NCBI GenBank assembly: GCA_910577605.1 | Contig: CAJTON010000001.1 | Span: 1-28,160, forward strand | Source of the DNA: an uncultured Butyrivibrio sp. | GTDB lineage: Bacteria; Bacillota; Clostridia; Lachnospirales; Lachnospiraceae | DNA: 28,160 nt | Direction: 5' to 3' | Shown: one piece after another, positions 21,434 through 28,160 of the stretch | Layout of the letters: each line of letters begins with the position of its first letter | Position numbering within the stretch: position 1 is the stretch's first letter | Notes under the pieces: model-generated | What the model saw: only the letters and a program-made list of their open reading frames with translations | Databases searched by the model: none | Told to the model about the DNA's origin: nothing | Translations under genes and position numbers: made by a program

Positions 21434-21490
21434 CATAATATAACGCCGTCCTGTTTTTAGCGACACGGTTCCGGCAGGGAGAAATTTTTT

Positions 21491-22333
21491 ATGATAGATA
21501 TTATAATTGCGGTGATCAGCATAACGCTGTCATATTATTACGCCGCCTTTGTTAACGGTTATGCCCGCTCCGGGATCTGGCCCGGCATACTGGTGTTTGC
21601 CGTCTCGTTTTTGATCGCTTACATACTGATATGCGTGATTTTCTGGGTAGTTTGCTGTATTTTGTCTTTGACTGTAAGTATGAAGAGGGAGTACGCCTCA
21701 TTCAGCAGATTCTACGGCGTTTTGTTCGGCCTTATAATGGAGTATGCCGCGTGCCTTGCGGGAGCGCGGGTGCGTGTCGTCGGAAAGGATAAGCTGCCTA
21801 AACGCCGTTTTCTTCTTGTGTCGAACCATCTTTCAAATTTTGACCCGATAGTGACGGCGGGCGAGCTTAAAAGCCATTCTCTTGCCTATATATCAAAGGG
21901 CGGTAATTTTGGAATTCCCATGGGGCGCAGATATATGAAAAGATGCAGGTATCTGATGCTTGACAGAGACGATACGAGAAGCGGAATAAATATAATGAAA
22001 AAAGCCGCCGAAATGATAGAGTCGGGAGATTGCAGCGTGGGAGTGTATCCGGAGGGAACGCGCAATTTTAATGCGGACGGACTTCTGGAATTCAGACCGG
22101 GGTGTTTCAAGATCGCGCTGTGGGCGAAATGTCCGATCGTTGTCGAGATAGTGAAGGGTACGCAGAATATACACAAAAGATTTCCGCTCAGGCGGACAAA
22201 GGTGACGGTGGAATTTGCCGGAGTTATAGATTACGAAGAGATAAAGGACAAAAAAACGCAGGAGATAGCCCGTATGGTAAGGGAGATAATGCTTGGCAAA
22301 ATACAGGAAAAGGCGGGAGGTATGTGTAAATGA
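21491..22333 (+). CDS. 1-acyl-sn-glycerol-3-phosphate acyltransferase (PlsC family)
   Basis: The 280-aa protein has one or two N-terminal membrane helices (about 3-20 and 32-62) and an acyltransferase domain (about 95-260). The catalytic motif is SNHLSNFDP (His113, Asp118), followed by the substrate motif YPEGTRNFNADG. It would acylate lysophosphatidic acid at the inner membrane face during phospholipid synthesis. The N-terminal membrane extension is longer than in the shortest PlsC proteins but common in clostridia. The start follows GGGAGAAA. Its stop overlaps the start of the lipid-kinase gene (ATGA), so the two are coupled. Confidence 0.9.
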   Translation: MIDIIIAVISITLSYYYAAFVNGYARSGIWPGILVFAVSFLIAYILICVIFWVVCCILSLTVSMKREYASFSRFYGVLFGLIMEYAACLAGARVRVVGKDKLPKRRFLLVSNHLSNFDPIVTAGELKSHSLAYISKGGNFGIPMGRRYMKRCRYLMLDRDDTRSGINIMKKAAEMIESGDCSVGVYPEGTRNFNADGLLEFRPGCFKIALWAKCPIVVEIVKGTQNIHKRFPLRRTKVTVEFAGVIDYEEIKDKKTQEIARMVREIMLGKIQEKAGGMCK

Positions 22334-23181
22334 TATTTCTTTTGTACAATCCTAAAGCCGGAAACGGAAGGGCTGAGGAGATCGCGGACAGGATACGTTC
22401 AAAAGAGCAAAGCTCCGGAATAGAGTCGATAAATATTCTTGATGAAAAAGACGCTTACGGTTTTATGGAACGGGCGGGACAGGAGGATTTGGTTTATCTT
22501 GTAGGCGGGGATGGGACGCTCAACCGTTTTATAAACGCCGCAGGGGACTTGAAGGCGCTGCCTGAGATATTTTTTTATCCGGCGGGGACAGGTAATGACC
22601 TGAAAAACGATATAGATCCTGATAACATATCGGACAGAATAAGGATAAACGATTATTTTGATACGCTTCCCACAGTCAGCGTAAACGGCAGGGAGTACAG
22701 GTTTTTTAACGGGATCGGCTTCGGGATAGACGGATATTGCTGTGAGGAGGGCGACAAAATAAGGGCGAGATCCGATAAGCCCGTCAATTATACCCGTATA
22801 GCGATAATGGGGCTGCTCGGAAAATATAAGCCTAGAAACGCGAAGGTCACGGTCGACGGCGTTACAAAAGAATATAAAAGAGTGTGGCTCGCTCCCGCGA
22901 TGCTCGGAAGATTTTACGGCGGAGGAATGATGGTAGCGCCGGGACAGGACAGGAAAAACAAGGAGCATACGCTTACCTGCGCGGTCATGTCTGGAACGGG
23001 CAAATTAAAGACGCTTATAAGGTTTCCCAAGATTTTTACGGGCAGACATATTAAATATACGGATATGATGCATATGAGCAGAGGACATGAAATAACCGTG
23101 GAGTTCGATACGCCCTGCGCTTTGCAGATCGACGGAGAAACTTTTCTTGATGTCAGGGAATATACTGCCAGATATTTTTAG
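22330..23181 (+). CDS. Lipid kinase of the diacylglycerol kinase catalytic family (YegS/BmrU-like)
   Basis: The 283-aa protein starts FLLYNPKAGNGRAEE and has the nucleotide-binding signature LVGGDGTLNRF (Gly59-Thr63), then FYPAGTGNDLKND, all hallmarks of the DAG-kinase catalytic domain. The C-terminal beta-sandwich includes NGIGFGIDGYC and LQIDGE. It probably phosphorylates diacylglycerol or a related lipid, which fits its translational coupling to the acyltransferase: both act around phosphatidic acid. The exact substrate is not determined by the motifs. Confidence 0.9.
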   Translation: MIFLLYNPKAGNGRAEEIADRIRSKEQSSGIESINILDEKDAYGFMERAGQEDLVYLVGGDGTLNRFINAAGDLKALPEIFFYPAGTGNDLKNDIDPDNISDRIRINDYFDTLPTVSVNGREYRFFNGIGFGIDGYCCEEGDKIRARSDKPVNYTRIAIMGLLGKYKPRNAKVTVDGVTKEYKRVWLAPAMLGRFYGGGMMVAPGQDRKNKEHTLTCAVMSGTGKLKTLIRFPKIFTGRHIKYTDMMHMSRGHEITVEFDTPCALQIDGETFLDVREYTARYF

Positions 23182-23207
23182 TCAAAATACCGGAATGAGG
23201 TTTTAAT

Positions 23208-24545
23208 ATGAAAATACATAACAGAGCCGTCTGCGTAACCGCGGCGGCAGCCGTATTTGCCGGACTTATGTTTACCGGCTGCGGAGGATATACGATAAAC
23301 CTTATATCAGACGAGATCGTTATAAATGTCGGAGCCGAGCTGAGCAGGGACGTTTCGGATTATGTCAGGGCTTCAAAGGAGCTTATGTCGGAAATGACGC
23401 TCGACGTGTCCGCAGTCAATACCGATATGATAGGAAGGTATCAGGCGACCGTTACTCACGGAGAGAATGTAAGGCGTTTCGTCATAGAGGTGGCGGATAT
23501 CGAGGCGCCCAAGATAGAGCTTAAGACCGACAGGATTTATTTTGAAAACGGCGGAGTGCTGAAGCTTGAGGACGTTGTTAAAAACGTCACCGACATATCG
23601 GAGTATGAGTACGGATTTTCGGACGATATGACCAAGTCCGATAAGGATAAAAAAATGGAGCAAACGATCAGCTTTGACGCGATTGGCGAGTATACAGCGG
23701 AGATCATCGCGAAGGACGAGTACGGCAATGTTTCGGTCAGAGAGATAAAGGTAAGCGTCGTTGACGAGGGGAAAGCGCCGGACGACGTGCCGGTTGCGGT
23801 TGACTTTTCCAAATATATGAACACGGAGCCGGGAGAGGAGCTTAAAGATTTATCCGAGTACGGTACAGCCGGGGTGTATTACGGAGTGGGAAACACCGTC
23901 GATCCGGACACCAACAGACCGATCATAGACTATTATACCAACGATTACGGCAGATTCAGGGCGGATTTCATACATCCGGACAGCAAATATGTGTGGCTTA
24001 CCTTCAACGAGATACAGGAGAACGGAAACACTCCTTCGATACTTGATACGCTCAGTAAAAAAGAAATAAAGGCGGTGTTTTTTGTCACTCTCAACTATGT
24101 TAAAAATAACCCTGAGCTTGTGCAGAGGATGATCGACGAGGGTCACGTTATCGGGAATTATACGGCGAACTGCTCAAATATTCCCGATATGACATCAAAA
24201 GAATTGACAAACGAGCTTGATACGTTGTACAATTACGTCTACACAGCATACGGATACGAAATGTATTTGTTCAGGGCACCGTCGGGGTATTTCAGCGAAC
24301 AGTCGTTAGCCGTGGCGCAAAGTCTCGGCTACCGTACGGTATTCTGGAGTTTCGCGTATGCCGATTGGGATATCAGCAACCAGCCGGAGTTAAGCTCGTC
24401 ACTGAACAATGCAATCGAGAAGGCGCATGGAGGCGCGATCTACCAGTTGAGCGCGGCATCCGCGACCAACCGTGAAATGCTGTCGGACATGATCGACGGA
24501 ATCAGAGCCAGGGGCTATGAGTTCGCGGAATATCATAAATTCTAA
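23208..24545 (+). CDS. Lipoprotein with Ig-like domains and a degenerate PdaA-like deacetylase domain
   Basis: The 445-aa protein has a signal peptide ending in a lipobox-like FTGC (Cys25). Two Ig-like beta domains (about 28-105 and 106-190) follow, then a NodB/PdaA-like domain (about 255-445). Overall similarity to PdaA is clear (ILDTLSKKEIKAVFFVT; NPELVQRMIDEGHVIGN; LGYRTVFWSFAYADWDI). Yet the active site is lost: the usual TFDxG Asp is Asn267 (TFNEI), the metal-binding pair HTxxH is replaced by Tyr318 and Cys322 (NYTANC), the RPP motif reads RAP, and the LLHA-type His is gone (IYQLSAAS). It is probably a non-catalytic wall-associated protein. It is 26 bp after the lipid kinase and 21 bp before asd. 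Confidence 0.85.
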   Translation: MKIHNRAVCVTAAAAVFAGLMFTGCGGYTINLISDEIVINVGAELSRDVSDYVRASKELMSEMTLDVSAVNTDMIGRYQATVTHGENVRRFVIEVADIEAPKIELKTDRIYFENGGVLKLEDVVKNVTDISEYEYGFSDDMTKSDKDKKMEQTISFDAIGEYTAEIIAKDEYGNVSVREIKVSVVDEGKAPDDVPVAVDFSKYMNTEPGEELKDLSEYGTAGVYYGVGNTVDPDTNRPIIDYYTNDYGRFRADFIHPDSKYVWLTFNEIQENGNTPSILDTLSKKEIKAVFFVTLNYVKNNPELVQRMIDEGHVIGNYTANCSNIPDMTSKELTNELDTLYNYVYTAYGYEMYLFRAPSGYFSEQSLAVAQSLGYRTVFWSFAYADWDISNQPELSSSLNNAIEKAHGGAIYQLSAASATNREMLSDMIDGIRARGYEFAEYHKF

Positions 24546-24566
24546 ACGGGTTAGGAGAAAAGGAAA

Positions 24567-25652
24567 ATGGAAAAGAAGCTGAAGGTAGGAATTCTAGGCG
24601 GGACCGGAATGGTTGGACAGCGTTTTATATCGCTGCTTGAGAATCATCCGTGGTTCGAGGTGACTGCTATTGCGGCAAGCCCGCGCTCTGCGGGAAAGAC
24701 TTATGAGGAGGCCGTGGGCGGAAGATGGAAAATGACTACGCCTATGCCCGAAGCGGTAAAAAATATGGTCGTATACAATGTGCTGGAGGTTGAGAAGGTC
24801 GCTTCTCAGGTGGATTTTGTATTCAGCGCCGTGGATATGTCCAAAGATGAGATAAAGAAAATAGAAGAGGATTACGCTAAAACGGAAACTCCCGTAGTTT
24901 CAAACAACAGCGCGCACCGTTGGACGGAGGACGTGCCGATGGTAGTTCCCGAAATAAATCCTGAGCATTACGGACTTATTGAGTATCAGAAAAAAAGACT
25001 GGGGACCGAAAGGGGATTTATCGCGGTCAAGCCTAACTGCTCGATCCAGAGCTATACCCCCGCGATTTACGCTCTCAGGGAATTTGAGCCTACGCTTGTC
25101 GTGGCTACGACCTATCAGGCTATTTCGGGAGCGGGCAAGACTTTCAAGGACTGGCCTGAGATGGAGGGAAATGTAATTCCCTATATAGCGGGCGAAGAAG
25201 AAAAAAGCGAGCAGGAGCCGTTAAGGCTTATGGGTACGCTCGTTGACGGGCATATCGAGAAGGCGAAGCTTCCCGTTATCACGACGCAGTGTATCCGCGT
25301 GCCCGTGCTGAACGGACATACCGCGGCGGTTTTTGTCAATTTCAACAAAAAACCGACCAAGGAGGAGATAATCGACAGGCTTGTAAACTTCAGGGGACTT
25401 CCGCAGGAGCTTGAGCTTCCCAGCGCTCCCAAGCAGTTTATACAGTATCTTGAGGAGGATAACCGTCCGCAGGTCGCGCTTGACGTCGATTATGAGAACG
25501 GCTTCGGAGTATCTTTTGGAAGGCTTCGCGAGGACAGCGTGTTTGACTGGAAGTTCGTGGGACTTTCGCACAACACGGTCAGGGGAGCAGCCGGAGGAGC
25601 GGTGTTAAGCGCCGAGCTTTTGGTAGCTCAGAAATATATCACCGCCAAATAA
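24567..25652 (+). CDS. asd: Aspartate-semialdehyde dehydrogenase
   Basis: The 361-aa protein has the NADP loop GILGGTGMVGQRF (about 8-20), the catalytic Cys in KPNCSIQSYTPAIYAL (about 155), GAGKTFKDW, and the substrate/His region CIRVPVLNGHTAAVFV. The length and the KPNCS motif place it in the archaeal/fungal-type Asd branch. It reduces aspartyl phosphate to the semialdehyde that feeds lysine, diaminopimelate, threonine and methionine, and dipicolinate in spore formers. The start follows TTAGGAGAAAAGG. It is the last gene of the run that begins at 21491 and is followed by a strong terminator. Confidence 0.97.
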   Translation: MEKKLKVGILGGTGMVGQRFISLLENHPWFEVTAIAASPRSAGKTYEEAVGGRWKMTTPMPEAVKNMVVYNVLEVEKVASQVDFVFSAVDMSKDEIKKIEEDYAKTETPVVSNNSAHRWTEDVPMVVPEINPEHYGLIEYQKKRLGTERGFIAVKPNCSIQSYTPAIYALREFEPTLVVATTYQAISGAGKTFKDWPEMEGNVIPYIAGEEEKSEQEPLRLMGTLVDGHIEKAKLPVITTQCIRVPVLNGHTAAVFVNFNKKPTKEEIIDRLVNFRGLPQELELPSAPKQFIQYLEEDNRPQVALDVDYENGFGVSFGRLREDSVFDWKFVGLSHNTVRGAAGGAVLSAELLVAQKYITAK

Positions 25653-25670
25653 TAGTTTGTTTGTATACGG

Positions 25671-25701
25671 AAAGCGCCGCATATTTTTGCGGCGCTTTTT
25701 T
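25671..25701 (+). terminator. Strong terminator after asd
   Basis: AAAGCGCCGCA (25671-25681) pairs with TGCGGCGCTTT (25688-25698) around a 6-nt loop and is followed by TTT. It may also slow transcripts from the convergent kinase gene. Confidence 0.9.
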
Positions 25702-25747
25702 GCGCACATGGGCGTGACAGTGAGCGGTAAATTTTCCCTGCTTGATT

Positions 25748-27103
25748 TCATTCGCTTAATCTTAGCATCACCGATGAGTAAAACATTTTTCCGTCGTGCC
25801 GGAATTCCGCTCCGCCTCCGTATTTTTCCGCTATATCCGCAAGGCTTTTCAGACCTAATCCGCGGTGATCGGATTTCACGGACAGATATTCGGAACCCTT
25901 TTGACTCACGATTCCGTCAAAGCCGTTGTCGACGGTAACCGCAAGCATTTTTCCCGAACAGATCATACGGAGGCTTATGCTTCGCATTCCGGATTCCGCG
26001 AATGAGGCGGCTTCGACGGCGTTTTCAAGCAGATTGCCTATCATGACCGAAAGATCGATATTCTGTACCGAAAGCTCGTCGGGTATGTTTATATGAACCG
26101 AAAATTCTATGCCTCGTTCTTCGGCAATCCGGTAATAATGACTTACAAGCATATTTATGATTGGATTATTACAGAATTTCGTGACGACGTTCTGTGAAGT
26201 GCTTTCTGTGTACTGTTTAAGATAATCCGCAGCTTTTTGAATGTCGCCGGAATCAAGGAAACCCTCAAGCGTTAGCATGTGATGCTGAATATCATGCCTT
26301 TGCCTGCGGCTGTTTTCTATGCTTTCATATATCCTTCTGTACTGTTCGTCACGGATATCCATCTGATACTGCGCGCGCGCGTATTTTTCATCCGCCAGAT
26401 ATCTTTCATGCGCGAGCGAATACATCTTGAAAATGACCGCGTACAAAATAAACACTGTCACAATTATACCGAAAAATAGCGTGAGCGCCGTTATGTTGGA
26501 GGAAATATAGACAAAGTCTGTAAAAGAAAACGCCGTAACGAAAATTACGAATAAAATCAAAAAAGGAATGGAGAGATATCCGGTTTCTTTGTCCGTCATC
26601 CCCTTTTCGACGGGCAGATAAAATTTTTTAAGAAACAGGCACAGCATAGGTACGATAAGCAGATCGACGACTAATGTAACGACAATGGTTTCGGGAGTGT
26701 CGGGCAGCCAGTCCCCCTTTCCGGGCAAGGCGTTCTGAATACAGCTGCATACTGAGCTTATGAACAGGGCGCTTGTCATCGCAAAAAGAAAAATAAAAGC
26801 CTTTTTTTGCCATACAGCCTTTACCGCGTACAGATACCACAGAAAGCAAGCCAGTACGCAGCACAGAAAAACAGCGTTTACCGCTAAATATAGGCTGTTG
26901 TCATACGGCATTACCGATTTTAAAATAGCGCCTGCCGCGGAGTACACAGCGGATAATCCAAGAATCAGCGCGGAGGTTGCAATAACGGTTTTACGGCGCG
27001 CGAGGCGAAAATATCCGGAGAAAGGGTATCCGCATAGAAGCGTAAACGGTACTATTTCCACAATGAAGCCTGTAAAAAGTCTTAAAGGTATCGGTAAATT
27101 CAT
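25748..27103 (-). CDS. Sensor histidine kinase, GHKL (AgrC-like) type
   Basis: The 451-aa protein has about six or seven membrane helices in residues 5-215. A dimerisation helix with the likely phosphoacceptor His follows (RRQRHDIQHHMLTLEGFLDS, about 270). The ATPase domain (about 335-450) has an N-box-like NLLENAVEAA and a G-box GLGLKSLADIAEKYGGG. This plan matches AgrC/peptide-sensing kinases; the signal is unknown. Its start overlaps the stop of the response-regulator gene by 4 bp, so both are translated together. No AgrB/AgrD-type peptide genes are visible nearby. Confidence 0.9.
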   Translation of the reverse strand: MNLPIPLRLFTGFIVEIVPFTLLCGYPFSGYFRLARRKTVIATSALILGLSAVYSAAGAILKSVMPYDNSLYLAVNAVFLCCVLACFLWYLYAVKAVWQKKAFIFLFAMTSALFISSVCSCIQNALPGKGDWLPDTPETIVVTLVVDLLIVPMLCLFLKKFYLPVEKGMTDKETGYLSIPFLILFVIFVTAFSFTDFVYISSNITALTLFFGIIVTVFILYAVIFKMYSLAHERYLADEKYARAQYQMDIRDEQYRRIYESIENSRRQRHDIQHHMLTLEGFLDSGDIQKAADYLKQYTESTSQNVVTKFCNNPIINMLVSHYYRIAEERGIEFSVHINIPDELSVQNIDLSVMIGNLLENAVEAASFAESGMRSISLRMICSGKMLAVTVDNGFDGIVSQKGSEYLSVKSDHRGLGLKSLADIAEKYGGGAEFRHDGKMFYSSVMLRLSE

Positions 27104-27825
27104 ATATTTCCCTCCCTTGCCAGACGGAATAGAAACTGCTGGTATCTGTCCTTGAGCATGGCGCGGCTGTTTCTGGAAAGAAATATTCTGGTTCCGTCGC
27201 GCATGACGACATGGTCATAAAAGAATGAATCTATAAATCTCATATTGACGCAAAAACTCTGCTGGGCGCGTATGAATATATTTTCATCGAGAAATTCGGA
27301 CAACGCGTTTAAAGAGCTGTACGTCTGAAAACTGTTTTTTTCGGTATGAATCGTGCAGAGCTTGTTGGTGACTTCAATATACGTTATTTTATCCATCGGT
27401 ATCGGGATAAGTTCTTTGCCCGATTTGACTTCAAGCACCCTTTTTTCCTTTGTCGAGACGGGAAGGCAACGCCTTATTGCCTCGGCGACAGATTCTTTTT
27501 TCAGCGGTTTGCAAAGATAATGAGCGGCGTTAAGATTAAATGCCTCTACTGCGTGTTCGCTGCTGACCGTGGTGAAGACGAAGCGGCATCTGTCGCCGCA
27601 GCTTATACTGCGAGCCGCCTCTATGCCGTTTATTCCTTTGAGATAAATATCCATAAACACAATATCGTAGCTTTTTTCACAGTTTGAGGCAATAAGCTCC
27701 TCTCCTGTAAGAAATGTATATACGAAAGCTTCGATATCCATATCGGAGCAAACCGAATCAAGATATGAGCACAGAACTTTCAGGTCATCCTCGTTGTCGT
27801 CGCAGACAGCAATACGAAGCCGCAA
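27100..27825 (-). CDS. LytTR-family response regulator
   Basis: The 241-aa protein has a receiver domain (about 1-125; acidic residues D9/D10, phosphoacceptor Asp59 in DIVFMDIYLKG, Lys in LCKPLKK) and a C-terminal LytTR DNA-binding domain (about 135-235: KITYIEVTNKLCTIHT, IRAQQSFCVNMRFID). LytTR regulators bind direct repeats about 21 bp apart; such repeats are found in the divergent intergenic region (27916-27968). It is the first gene of a two-gene operon with the GHKL kinase. The ATG has only a modest ribosome site (GGGGGCGG). Confidence 0.93.
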   Translation of the reverse strand: MRLRIAVCDDNEDDLKVLCSYLDSVCSDMDIEAFVYTFLTGEELIASNCEKSYDIVFMDIYLKGINGIEAARSISCGDRCRFVFTTVSSEHAVEAFNLNAAHYLCKPLKKESVAEAIRRCLPVSTKEKRVLEVKSGKELIPIPMDKITYIEVTNKLCTIHTEKNSFQTYSSLNALSEFLDENIFIRAQQSFCVNMRFIDSFFYDHVVMRDGTRIFLSRNSRAMLKDRYQQFLFRLAREGNI

Positions 27826-27856
27826 TGAAACCGCCCCCTTGTTGTTTTATAATTTA

Positions 27857-27885
27857 TTTTTAGCATTTTGAGCCGGTCTTGTCAA
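27857..27885 (-). promoter_or_regulatory. Promoter of the LytTR/GHKL operon
   Basis: On the minus strand a perfect TTGACA (27885-27880) is followed after 17 bp by TAAAAA (27862-27857); a TATAAA slightly downstream is an alternative -10. It is divergent from the 28011 gene. Confidence 0.5.
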
Positions 27886-27915
27886 TTTCGCGGAGCGTGG
27901 GTCATGCGCTTATTT

Positions 27916-27968
27916 CGTAAAATGCAGGTTTTAAGGCGTAAAGTGCAGACAAAAGACGCTAAAATACA
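27916..27968 (+). promoter_or_regulatory. Three direct repeats, likely LytTR operator
   Basis: CGTAAAATGCAG (27916-27927), CGTAAAGTGCAG (27937-27948) and CGCTAAAATACA (27957-27968) recur at spacings of 21 and 20 bp, two helical turns. LytTR regulators are known to bind such repeats. They lie directly upstream of a weak -10 (TAAAAT, 27972-27977) for the gene at 28011. Confidence 0.5.
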
Positions 27969-28010
27969 TGTTAAAATAAAACAATAAAAAGCGGAGACGG
28001 AGGATCATTT

Positions 28011-28160
28011 ATGAAAATAAAAATCGTTAGATATCTGCAAAGGCTTGCGTCAGCGCTGCTTGCGTCGGCGCTTATAACCGGATTGATAGCGCAGGCGGTG
28101 CCGGCTGCGGCAGGCGGAAGGAGCCTTGCGCCCGGAAACGAATATGAAATTGAAATGGAA
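28011..28160 (+). CDS. Secreted protein, N-terminus only (runs off the right edge)
   Basis: The first 50 codons give a basic start (MKIKIVRYLQR), a hydrophobic segment (about 12-30) and an Ala-rich cleavage region (PAAAGG), a clear signal peptide; the mature part begins GRSLAPGNEYEIEME. A good ribosome site (CGGAGGATC) precedes the ATG. Nothing can be said about function. Its position, divergent from the LytTR operon and directly behind the direct repeats, makes it a likely target of that two-component system. Confidence 0.75.
   Translation, partial: MKIKIVRYLQRLASALLASALITGLIAQAVPAAAGGRSLAPGNEYEIEME

Overview
The window looks like chromosomal DNA of an endospore-forming anaerobic Firmicute (class Clostridia, most likely Lachnospiraceae). 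The evidence is strong AGGAGG-type ribosome binding sites, tight ATGA/TAATG gene overlaps, a cotJA-cotJB-cotJC spore-coat operon, REC-HD-GYP regulators, a GHKL/LytTR two-component pair, and a surface protein with a starch-binding-like module. No rRNA, tRNA or CRISPR array was seen.

Main discovery: the spore-coat gene cotJC (minus strand) is cut in two. Its first 31 codons lie at 7097-7189, directly after cotJB. The rest, starting in the same Gly-Gly codons and reading on in the correct frame, lies at 3691-4026. Between them is a compact 3,076-bp element. It holds a 490-aa serine recombinase (4047-5519), which points the same way as cotJC, and a divergent three-gene cassette of a small protein, a two-helix holin-like protein and a CHAP endolysin (5660-7073). 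The element's ends are 19-bp arms that are inverted copies of each other (18/19 identical), each a few bases beyond a stop codon. Joining the two junctions gives a near-palindromic attP-like site centred on GG on the circle and a perfect in-frame cotJC on the chromosome. This is the layout of the sigK 'skin' type of sporulation-controlled intervening element, here in cotJC and loaded with lysis genes.

Layout: 1-525, minus-strand remnant or edge of a second serine recombinase with a small overlapping upstream ORF. 793-2202, secreted surface protein. 2455-3573, REC-HD-GYP regulator. 3691-7805, cotJ operon with the intervening element. 7989-9941, membrane GGDEF cyclase and a KptA-like protein of unknown role. 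9940-10047, candidate C-rich small RNA on the minus strand. 10191-11042, PdaB-like polysaccharide deacetylase. 11090-11709, gene-free stretch with an inverted-repeat block and a promoter followed by a strongly structured leader. 11710-14090-15826, cytidylate-kinase-like protein and a heterodimeric ABC exporter. 15904-17429, aroB and a small conserved gene. 17488-18108, AT-rich membrane protein. 18461-19915, second REC-HD-GYP regulator plus Hpt protein. 20012-21373, MATE transporter. 21491-25652, run of acyltransferase, lipid kinase, degenerate PdaA-like lipoprotein and asd. 25748-27825, GHKL kinase and LytTR regulator, divergent from a secreted protein running off the right edge (28011-28160) behind three LytTR-style direct repeats.

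Themes: cyclic-di-GMP turnover (one GGDEF, two HD-GYP), sporulation and cell-wall modification (cotJ, two NodB-fold proteins, asd), and envelope transport. All functional statements rest on motif recognition by eye; no database search was run.
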